Source: Enchytraeus crypticus
Lineage: Eukaryota > Annelida > Clitellata > Enchytraeida > Enchytraeidae
Direction of reading: 5' to 3'
DNA: 64,000 nt
NCBI GenBank assembly: GCA_905160935.1
Contig: CAJHZI010000241.1
Location: 381,501 to 445,500, forward strand
The position numbers and the translations under genes were made by a program. This document shows positions 19,816 to 30,544 of this stretch, piece by piece; within the stretch, counting starts at the first letter, position 1; each line of letters opens with the position of its first letter. The notes beneath the pieces were generated by a model that saw nothing but the letters and a program-made list of their open reading frames with translations, was not told where the DNA came from and searched no databases.

Positions 19816-20424
19816 ACTAAGGTTCATTTCACAGTTCTATAGTCCAACTGAACATAGTAAGAGTAAAATATTCTGTCGATAACAATATAATCACCTATTT
19901 AGCTGACATGTATAATTTTTAAAATTTAATTTTGTCAATCACTTGACAAACGCAAGTGTATAAAACGAATCCTTTTCACGATTAGTGATCACTTTCGGTG
20001 GCAGAAAACGATGCACATAAGATACAACATTATAATACGTGATTTCACAACTATACTTAATGATATGCATTTAGAACGTCTAAATAGCTCAGTGTTCAAG
20101 AGCGCTAGTTAGCGTCGTTAATTACTTGGGCATTTAAACACTGCTATACTAAAGTTTCCTGGCCAAATTTAAATGCTAGTTGATATTGTACAGATATAAT
20201 ATTAGTAATTAGTCATGTATAATTAATTTACGTATTCTCTCTAGTCTTTTCTATATTGTTCTTCTTAAGGGTAAATTTCTTAATTACTACGGTTAAAAGT
20301 TAAGCACACAACACAGTGAAATATGATCATCTCTGACTATTATTGTCTATATCAGCATAAACACCATTTGCTTAACCATTAGGCCATTTATTCAATTAGC
20401 AATATTACATAGTGCAACACATAT

Positions 20425-20778
20425 CGGCACACTGGGTCAGGAAGCACAGATGCTTGTTTACGGCCCATTCATCCTTCCTACCTATGATGATTTAGTGATC
20501 GTTGCCTGTTGATGGCGCATCAATTGCAGCCGGCGCGGATTTAAGAATAACCTTCCATCACCCTGGAATTTTTCCCTTCAAAGCTGGCAACATTGCATAA
20601 AATAACGGCACACTGGGTCAGGAAGCACAGATGCTTGTTTAGGGTCCATTTCCTCTTTCCTCTCCATGGTTATTAGCAATCGTTGCCGTTTTGATGTCGT
20701 ATCTATTGCAACCGACGCAGATTAAAGAACATCCTTCCAACACCCTGGAATTTTTTCATTTAAAGCTGTCAACATTCA
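20425..20778 (+). repeat. Tandem duplication, about 175-bp unit, two diverged copies
   Basis: Both copies start 'ggcacactgggtcaggaagc' and end 'acaccctggaatttttt' plus 'aaagctg.caacatt'. The middle has diverged ('gatggcgcatcaattgcag' versus 'gatgtcgtatctattgcaa'). No coding potential seen. Confidence 0.85.
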
Positions 20779-20944
20779 GTCTTCCATGGTGGTCACCCAA
20801 CCCTGTATTACCAGTCTTGTGAATGCCCTAGATTTTTTTTCTCTGCTCAGCTTTACCGGTAATTGATTCCAGGACCTTAGGAACAGCCATTTAAAATCTA
20901 ATCGCATTTAGACACGACAATACTTTTCATTATACTGGACCTAG

Positions 20945-21195
20945 ATTTTTTGCTCGCCGGCTTGATTTTGTCTTGCTCGCCGGCTTGGATTTATCTCAAT
21001 AGTGCTCGATGTTGTCATTGATGACTGTAGCACTCTAATTGTTGTTACGTTATGTTTAGATCGTTAGGTTCAACATTGCATATGACATACCGACAATAAC
21101 AGTTACAATATTCTACATGACATAACAACAATTACAGTCATCCATGACAACATCGAGCACTATTGAGATAAATCCAAGCGGGTGAGCAAATTAAA
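20945..21195. repeat. Inverted repeat (fold-back) family E
   Basis: Left arm about 20985-21060 ('ggatttatctcaatagtgct', 'cgatgttgtcattgatgact') is the reverse complement of the right arm about 21108-21182 ('acagtcatccatgacaacat', 'cgagcactattgagataaat'). A single-arm copy lies at 21485-21590 and another at 59180-59285. Confidence 0.8.
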
Positions 21196-21208
21196 TGGAG
21201 ATCCAAAA

Positions 21209-21397
21209 CGGTGTTAATTTCAAAATCCAAAAGAATCAATCCAAATAAAATTTAAATGGAATTAAAGAAAACAATAAAACAAGCTAACATATCATATTAC
21301 ATTACACCATTCTGCCCATTGTAGGCCTATATACGTTAGTATGCAGCCACACGTTAATACGGTGTTAATTTCAAAATCCAAAAGAATCAATCCAAAG
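21209..21397 (+). repeat. Direct repeat pair, 148 bp apart
   Basis: 'ggtgttaatttcaaaatcca' plus 'aaagaatcaatccaaa' at 21213 and again at 21361, identical. It flanks a unique segment, possibly a footprint of an insertion or duplication. Confidence 0.85.
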
Positions 21398-21484
21398 ATT
21401 TGCGCCTAAACCACCTTTTCTTTAACTCCCATTACTTTGGACTGAATTTCTGGATTTTGGAATTTGCTCCGTTTTTGGACCTTC

Positions 21485-21592
21485 TTTTTATTGCTCGCCG
21501 GCTTGATTTTGTCTCCATAGTGCTCGATGTTGTCATTGATGACTGTAGCACTCTAATTGTTGTTGTTGTTATTATTATTACGTTGAATAACT
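21485..21592 (+). repeat. Family E single arm with (GTT)/(ATT) tail
   Basis: 'tgctcgccggcttgattttg', 'agtgctcgatgttgtcattg', 'atgactgtagcactctaatt', then trinucleotide repeats. Confidence 0.7.
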
Positions 21593-21714
21593 TACTAATA
21601 GAAATATAAATTACTATAAATAATATAATAGCAGGAATAAAAATAATTCAATTTTATTAAATTAATTAACATTATTAAAATTAAAATAAATGTATACATC
21701 GATCGAAGGTCTCA

Positions 21715-21940
21715 AGAGCCCAATGGTTATAGAGGCATCAGGTAGCGCCATAAAAGTTTTAAATGATTGGGTACAATCGCGAGGTGAATTGAACTCTCTT
21801 GGGTTTGATTCCCGGCCGCAAACCGCTAATCTGAGAGTAAACTTTCGGACAATCACAGGAATGGTCAGTGCGTGCATGGTTACACGGAAAATGGAGTAAT
21901 TGTCTCACGGTTTAAATATGTGGTATATAAACTGATAAGG
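21715..21940 (+). mobile_element. Family D SINE
   Basis: Head 'atggttatagaggcatcagg', B box 'gggtttgattcccggccgc', then 'ctgagagtaaactttcggac' and 'ctcacggtttaaatatgtgg'. Confidence 0.75.
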
Positions 21941-21942
21941 CC

Positions 21943-22001
<59 letters not shown>
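21943..22001 (+). repeat. (TAA)n microsatellite
   Basis: About 19 TAA units directly abutting the 5' end of the truncated LINE copy. Confidence 0.95.
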
Positions 22002-22735
22002 TTTCTCTCTCCCTGTTGCTTCTTGTGGGCTTTTTTTAGACAATGAGGCTATTCGAGTAGCCGTTAGTTTCCGTTTAGGGGGCGAAAACTTGCGAGCCTC
22101 ACATGTGCCCCTGCGGTCATGAAGTCGATGCTTTAGGTCTCCACGGCCTCTCCTGCAAACGAAGCTCAGGTAGAATGTCTCGCCATCACAATTTAAATGA
22201 CTTACTATAGTGAGCACTTTCAAGAGCAGGCATCCCTTCCTCTAAGGAACCAAGTGGGTTGTCCAGATCAGACGGCAAGCGTCCGGACGGCTTGACTTTA
22301 GTGCCCTGGTGCAACGGTAAATGTGCCTTATGGGACGTCACGGTCATTGACACTATGGCAAACTCCTACCTGAATACGACTTCAGTCACAGCCGGTGAAG
22401 CTGCTGTTCATGACGCCTCTAGGAAGTTGGATAAATACCGTGATCTGTCCTTAGGATATGAAGTTGTTCCGGTGGCCATTGAAACCATGGGCCCGATGAA
22501 TCCCGAAGGAGCTGACTTTATTAATGGATTAGGCAGACTTATTGCAGAGCAAACCGGAGATAAGCGAGAGACTTCTTTTCTTTGGCAAAGGCTTTCCATG
22601 ACTTTGCAAAGATTTAATGCAGTCTGCTTCATCAATTCCTTTAAGCCGATTGATGACCTCGAGTAGCCGGGCGGGGATTCAGCACGTATTGCTTGAATCG
22701 TTTTTATCAAACCCCAGGTTCTTTACGCCGGGGTA
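22002..22735 (+). mobile_element. 5'-truncated copy of the RPDG-type LINE
   Basis: Carries only the C-terminal part of the reverse transcriptase protein: the knuckle region, LSRSDGKRPDGLTLVPW, then W-D-V-T-V-I-D-T and V-A-I-E-T-M-G in one frame to a stop at 22664-22666. This frame is intact where the full-length copy at 30.5-33.9 kb is frameshifted. A frame break lies near 22075-22210 (extra base in the knuckle region, TAG within 'cttactatag'). The 3' end forms a short stem (ACCCCAGG...CGGGGT) followed by TAA-rich sequence. Confidence 0.88.
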
Positions 22736-22784
22736 ATAATATTATTATTAATAACGATAACGATAATAATAATAATAAATTATT

Positions 22785-22915
22785 ATTAAATTTAATGCAG
22801 TCTGCTTCAGGAATTCTCTAAGCAGACAGATGACCTCGAGTAGCTGGGCGGAGATTCACAACTTATTGATCGAATGGTTTCTATCAAACCTCGGATGCTT
22901 TCCACCCTGGGTAAA
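22785..22915 (+). mobile_element. Second, older 3' fragment of the same LINE
   Basis: 'tttaatgcagtctgcttcag', 'gatgacctcgagtagctggg' and 'tatcaaacctcggatgcttt' match the LINE 3' end with about 20 percent mismatch. Again surrounded by TAA/TTA sequence. Confidence 0.8.
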
Positions 22916-22919
22916 AAAT

Positions 22920-24065
22920 TGTTATAATTATTTTTATAATAATACAATTATGAGGTTTTTGTCTAAGAACAATTTGCTTGTAATAAATTGTGCGGAGGTG
23001 CGAGATTTAGCCAGGCGTAGATTTAGTTGTTTATGTGAAAAATATAGAAAATCAATACAGTGTTTGTTGTTTTGAACTCAATTTATTGTTTTGAAGTCTA
23101 ATTTTAATTATTAGGCAGGTTTTATTCTACAAATCAGTTCTTAGCAATTTTAATGGCCGTTTAGTGATCCGGATTATTATAATATTTGTGAAGTAAGTAA
23201 TTTAGGAACGTTTGATTTATTAAACAGATACTTTGGCATTTAAACTACAATAGTCGTAAATTAAAGATGTTTTGACGGTCTTCCCTTTTCTAATTAGCGT
23301 TAGCTAAATTATTTAGATGAAATATTGAAATTCTTTCGTTTTATATGACGAATAAACGAGCGAATAGGGCCAATAAATAGAAATTTTTACTGTTTAATTC
23401 CACTCTCTGATGTTCCTATTTATCTAGGCGGTTTCACACATATGTTAAATAGTAAATACCTTATTGAATATTTTTAATTTTATATTTTGAAGAGTATTAT
23501 AAGGCAAGGTGTATTTTATAGTTTCATATTTTCGTTTGAAAGTAGATGGTAGGCCTCTGTTTATTGATAGCCTGCCCGATTGAGATAGATAATAAATTTT
23601 GTTAATTTTTGTATCCACAGACTTTATTATATATTTATTTCGAGTTTATCTTATAAATATTAAACCATGGACCATTCTAAGCGGGGATAACGATATGGAT
23701 AGTTAAATGTTAATACCTAATCACTAATTGTTAATTTAATAGTTAATCGGCAGCTCAAAATTGAGTATTGCCACTGTACTGTAGGTATATGTTCTTTTAT
23801 ATGCTACTTAAAAGAGTAAAATTAATAATATCCTCTGTTATGTTTGATAGCTATATAAGATAATTTGTTTACGTCATTTTCCTGCTCTTGTGCATTTATT
23901 ATGCATAATGTTAATTTTAGGTGTAAATTCTTATAAATTGGCCTTTATCTACATTTTATCTGGAATCATATTTAATAATTTTACTTGTTTGTTGCTTGTA
24001 CTTTTTACACAGATGTTGGGACTGCTTGATGGATATAACAATTTACAGAACTGTTGAAATGCTTC
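22920..24065. other. AT-rich sequence upstream of betaglycan exon 1
   Basis: No repeat family or coding block recognised. It probably contains the promoter and 5' UTR of the betaglycan gene. An acceptor-like 'tttttacacag' at 24004-24014 could start the exon holding the ATG. Confidence 0.4.
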
Positions 24066-24069
24066 AAAT

Positions 24070-24151
24070 ATGAGAGTCATACATTTATATCAAGAGACTT
24101 ATATGTTTCATCTCGTACGGATTACATTAGGCTTGTGCATTCTTTTCGCAG
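24070..24151 (+). CDS. TGFBR3: TGFBR3 exon 1, signal peptide
   Basis: ATG at 24070, with a second in-frame ATG at 24103. The hydrophobic core FHLVRITLGLCILFA is followed by the donor GCAG|GTAAGG, phase 1, which splices in frame to exon 2. Either ATG gives a signal peptide; the second gives the more usual length. Confidence 0.8.
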
Positions 24152-26611
24152 GTAAGGCTTTATAAATATTTATATATAGCTATAATGATAAATTAATAAT
24201 TTGCTGTTTATTTACTTAATTATTTATGCTACTTTTTAAGTTGGATTTTATGTTTTAATACATATGGCTGGTTAGAGAATTATGAGATAAATTACATTGT
24301 ATACAAAGTAAAAATAGGTACTAAATATCTTTTCTGACAAAAGATCTCTATCTTATGAATCTGAAATCTTAAAGACTTACAGGTATCTTATTAGTATTGA
24401 TATTTTATAAGTTAAATTTAAATGAGCGTCTTATGATATACTATTTAATATATTTCTGTCAAAATGCTGAACTATTTAAGTTACTTATATTACAATATCT
24501 AGATCATATTATGGTTAGGGTCCGGCTGTGAAATTTCTCCAATGTCTCTAATGAAAGAGCCATTAAAATGGGTAAAACGTTAAATACTTAGGTATTACTT
24601 TTATAGCAAGTAAAAATCTAATGGTTGATACCAATTTGATTATTAGGAAATTTTATTCTGATTGCAATAATATCTTGAGTAAATCAGCAAATTTAACTGA
24701 GCTGACAAGATTGCATCTTTTAGAGTCCTACTACTTGCCCATTTTAACCTATGCCACTGTTAGTATTTCACTTAGAAACGATCAAATTCATGATTTAAAT
24801 GTTGCCTGAAACAGTGTTTATAGAAAGCTATTTAACTATCACAAATGGGAATCTGTTAAGCCAATAGGGTTGGGTAAGTTGGATTTTAAGCATATTAGAG
24901 TTAAACTTATGTTTAATTTCTTTAGAAGCAGCCTAAATAGGTTCAGTATAAATATGATTTTAAAGCATTTTGTATCTAGACATGTGCTGAGGGATTTAGA
25001 TAAAATGTGTAATTGTTTTAGATTGCCTATAAAGTGTTCGATGGTTCTAGCCAATAGAGTGTCTTATGGTAGAAGCGGGTATTTAATTTACAAAGCATTT
25101 AATGCTAGTGCTGGAATTAGGAATTCTAGTTAAGTTTCTTATATTTCATTTTGATTGTTTTATGATCCTATGTTCATGGGTGTATGTGTGTGTATGTGCG
25201 TGTATATATTTATGTGATGCATATTGATCCTGTCTGTTTTTGACCAATAAAGAAATGAATATTGTATAATGCTTTTCATGCTGGTGTTAGGAGTGGAGTA
25301 TATATTATGTAGCATTGTATTATATAGCTGATAGGAGATGTAATATATAATCTTGTACTGTATTACAAGCTGCTAGAAGATGTGATATAGCATCTTATAC
25401 TGTATTACACACTGATAGGAGATGTAGTATATCATCATATACTGTATTACACACTGATAGGAGATGTAATATACCATATTACACTGTATTACATGCTGTT
25501 AGGAGATGTAACATATCATATTACACTGTATTACACTTACACGTTGATAGGAGATGCAGGAAGGAGTTCAGGGTGTGTCGTAGTGGAGCGCCACCGGTCA
25601 CCCTACGTATCAGCGTTGTACGAGCAATACCAGCCTCTATCTGGATGCTTTAGTCGAGAGACGACTAAGAACAAAGAACAAGTTCACGCTGTTGTGCTGA
25701 CGAGGAGAACTCGGGATGTCGCTGATGCATCTGAACAAGTTGTTAACATATTTCTCAAGCCATCCGCTCAAGGTCTGTGTACTGGAGTTCTTGGTGTTGT
25801 CATGAATGATGCTAACACTGGTGTTGTTGCCATCAATTTGGTAGCTTTGAGTACTTGCTGTTGTTATAAATGGTGAAAACTGTCTTGTTTTGTTGTTGGA
25901 AATGTCAATATAAATTGTAAAATTTACTGTGAATATGAGTTATATGATATATCACATTGTTATAAGTTATATCATACTGAGTTGTATGTTTTAATTTCTT
26001 TTTAAGTTAAAAATATACCGGTAAGGTGTGTAATTATTTGTCAACATATATTTGAGAATTAACACTCAGTTATTTGTGAATAAATTTCTAGATGTTTTTC
26101 TGATGTACTGTTATGCACTGACAAATTTAGTTGTTAAAGTGGGCCCTGGTACAATTTTTGAATTCTAGCCAAATGTTTAGAGACACATGGCTTTGTGACT
26201 ATTAACAGGTATAAATTTGTTAAATTTTGTAAACTCCAGCATTTCACTGCCATAAATTTGGGTAGAAGTTATAAGGACACTTCCCTTCAAGTCTCATTCT
26301 CGTTGATTGGTTGAATAGGAAGAAATAGCCTAAAGTTATTTAAATAAATATTTGAATATTTGAAAAAGCATTCACAGATCTGCTTGAGTGATATTTAATT
26401 GAAAGCCCAAGTCGATAACATACATGCCCAGTACTCGGCATGCCTGGAGATCAAAATTCAGCCAATCCCTTCCTCATTGTAAACTTGTGATATAGGCTTT
26501 GAATTAGCTTTAAATTCAAGTAAACTTACAAACTTGTGATGTAGACTTTGTATTAGCTTTAAATTTAAGTAGCTTGTTAGTCTTTTTGTATTTAAGAATA
26601 TTTGTATATAA

Positions 26612-26667
<56 letters not shown>

Positions 26668-27231
26668 GTAGTACACGGAGTACACTGTCTACTGGCAGAT
26701 CTATGGTATATAACGCCTCCACTCTTCTCTGTCTTCCGCTTTCCTCTTCATGTCCATATATTAGTGAATCTTTATTTCATCTAACATTCCAAAACATTTC
26801 CTAATCATTTCTATATAATATAATACTTGTATATTTGTTATGTGAATAGATGCATACGATGGCAGCAATCAGTTATTTGTGCTATTTTCTACTGAGCCTG
26901 TTACTTGGAGAATACACCCACCTAGACGACTTGCCAATTCATTCATTGGAAAATTCTGGGTAGGAACTGAATTTCTTGCCAACTTTTTCATTCTATTGTC
27001 GAGACACTTGACGGAATGTTGGTGTTTTCTCGTAACACATTCTAACAAGGCGCATTAGGAACTGTGAAGAAGTAGTACTGAAAAGCCCCAGTTCCCAAAC
27101 ATTGCTGTAATAAGTAATCGTTTGCTGTATTTGATATTTAGTTTATTGTTTCTGAATGAAGTGCTCTTTATGGCACGTTATAGCAGACTTTTAATAAGAA
27201 TATATACTTTGGAATTGCCACCTTGCAAAAC

Positions 27232-27287
<56 letters not shown>

Positions 27288-27906
27288 GTTGTGTTGCTGA
27301 GTGTATTTTTTTCTTCAAATATTTTATTTGTTGATCTCAACACAAATAACCGTAAATGCAAACATAATTCACAAGAGAAATAACAAATAATCCAGAAGAG
27401 GGCCAACGCTAGGAGCCTAGGCTCTGTGAGATAAAAGTCAGTAGCAGCTAGTAGGAGTAATAAAATTTAACTGCTAATTGTCTTCTATGCTAGGGAATAC
27501 TGTAGAATCTTTGGTAACCATACAATTATAACTAATTCACCCAAAAAGAATATAACTAGAAATATTTCCAAAACACAGTCGCAGTAATGTTAAGGCAAAA
27601 AGTTAGCATACATACGATAATAAAATTCAAAAACTGAACTAAGTCAATATTGAAAAACTATTCTACCATTTATTCTAATTAATCAAATTGTTTAATGTTT
27701 GACCTGTATTTGTGTATAGCTTAATTCTAGATTAAGATTTGATTCATGCTTAAATGAAAGTATCAATGTTCTACTGAAATGTGTTTTGTGTATAATGCCA
27801 TCCTGTTTGGGTGGGCCTATTTCTCAGTTGATAGTCTTCTCATGAAATGTTTGGTATTTCATCTGCAGCACTATGTATATATTTGTGTGATGTGATTATG
27901 CTATAT

Positions 27907-27967
<61 letters not shown>

Positions 27968-30511
27968 AGTGCTCTGCCCACAGGCAGGTCCATGGTGTAT
28001 AGCATCTCAGCTCTTCTTTATCTTTTGTTTTCTCTTCATGTCTACATTTGAGTGGATCTATAAGTAATTTACCATAATTCTTGGGAGATTCTGCATTTCT
28101 GCTTATGACGAGGTGGGCCCCTATGCCTTCCTCAGCTTAGACTAACATTTACTGGGTAGGAGCGTCATCCTCTGAAAAGAAACTATCCTTTCTACCCATA
28201 AGGATATATTGCATCATATTTAAGTAAATATATTTTATCACCTTTGCGTAGATCCAAAATTCCTCATGGATATGGATCAGAATGCAGTTAACATGAAAAT
28301 AAAAGTACTTACATTTCACTGATAGATGAGTTGGCAAAAAAATTCCTTGACAAGTATCAATGAGTTATACTACAGTGCTTCACAGGTCGGAATTTTTGCT
28401 GAAAAAGGGTTTCATATTTCTGACATCATTTAATACTGTAAAACATGTTAAGTTTTTCCTTTAAATTGATATTCATCATCTTCTTCTCCTGAGTCCCGTA
28501 TTAGCTGGGTTGTAGAATCTTTAAAGTGATATTTTAAAAATATGTACTAAAACACAATTTGTGTTGTTCTCTGCTTAGATCTCAAATTCGTCGCGCATAG
28601 AACGCGTGGGCGGGGATAGGATCAAGATGAAGGTTAAAAAGCAACATCGCTTGCACGATGACGCCGATCCCGATGAGCTGATTGATTGGATGAGAAACAA
28701 GTGGGGCGCGGTGACCTCTTATATACAGCTTAGTATGGCTAACTTCATCACAGTGGAAGCGGCTATAGGTACTATTACACCTTGAACTATAGACAAATTT
28801 AAAGTTTTTAAATCTTATTTATTGTCTGTGATCATAGATGAGCTGATTACTGAGATTGAAATTAGGAATATCCCTTCCTATATGTGTACACGAAGAGGAA
28901 GATGGAAGACAGAGAAGAGTGAAGGCATTATTTATATATCATAGATCTGCCAGTAGGCAGTACACTAGGAGTGAAGGAGAGAGTGAAAAGTTGATACGGT
29001 ATTTTGTATGAACGGAAAAATAGAAAACGATGAGAACTTTCAAAAATAGTTTTTTTGTGAAAAAAATTGGACCTCAGTAGGATTTTATTTATGATAAAAT
29101 TGCTACTGTCATTAGGTTAATTACTTGATCATATGTGTGCTGTTATCACATGAGATCAGGATCACTGGCCCACTGGCGTTAGTAGTGAATAGGGCATTTG
29201 ACTTTACACTTTATAAATTTTTGTCAAATTATTTATAAATTAGTCAAATAATTTAAGCTTCATTTTTTAACAATAAAATAGTTAAACTAGATTTCGTTTG
29301 TACAAGATTGATGTACATTTTATAAATATCCTTAAATTGTAATAAAATCTAATAATTTAGTATTAAATTTGACATTTGTTAAGATTTAGTTACTGATTGA
29401 TTTATGAATTGATAGGTAGTCTTGATATCTATTGATAGATGCAGTTTTAAGATGGTAGTTATATTGATTGATGGGATGATTTGTAGACATGATATTGAGT
29501 GATTGATGCAGTTTCAGTATGGTAGTTTAGATTTTGATTGATTGATTGGTTGACTTGTAGACTTAACGGCAAGCGATAGATGCAGTTTTAAGCTGGTGCT
29601 ACCAAACAACAAGAGAGCCTCTTTACTTGAGCTGAGAGATACCAAGGGCTGTACGTCATCAAGTTTAGATCAAGCGCAGCAACAACCTGCCCAGTTTGTA
29701 TTGCAAAATGCTTAGTTTTTTAAATCTTAGTTTCTTCTCTTTACGTGTGCCGAACTTTCTCGTTCTTTTCTTCTCTAGAGCTCTCTGTCTCCATCGTAAT
29801 GGATAAAGAAAGGGAGATCTAATGTGTAAAATATGGAGTGAGAAAGTTCTGCGCCTTTCGTAGTCTCTCTTTCTCTCACACTTACTATTAGTGTAAGCTT
29901 AAACTAGTTAATCACTCCGGAAAATTTTAGAAATTTCCATATGACAGATGTTTAGATTGCTAATGATGACTCTATAAAGCATTAACAAGAAGTTTTCACT
30001 TCCTGGGATGATTTTTCGGTGATCTGGCTTCACGGATTAGGATTTTATTATTTAACTTTTAAAATGTTTTGTACATTTCAGTTTGTAACTGTAGAAATTT
30101 ATTGATAAAGCTTAGTTTAATATCGTCTTTCATATCTCAAGACAAATGACTCATAGAGCCGATGAGTTTAGAGTCCTACATGTAATCTACTGCGTATCAG
30201 GAGAGGGTATTGATATATTTGGGGAGGGGATATGGCTTAAAGGTTAGAGTGTTCGCCTCGGATACAAGTGGCCTGGGTTCAAAGCCCAGGTCAGTCAAGT
30301 AATGATGGGTATCCCCTTGGGTCCATGGAAGGTTAATCTTGTATCGGAGCTTGTTGCCAATTGGCGCTATCAATAGCAAAGATATGATTAACAATGGAAA
30401 GGATTAATAATAACCTGCCAGGAACCTGTAAAGCAGTCTCAAAGACCGGACATCGGCCATAACACTGCTATAGAAAATTATAAATTGTTCGAGGTTGTTA
30501 TTATTATTATT

Positions 30512-30544
<33 letters not shown>

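Noticed and set aside
22259..22666. Independent host gene of 135 aa
   Set aside because: Matches the C-terminal part of the 30.5-33.9 kb LINE protein, so it is a truncated retrotransposon copy.
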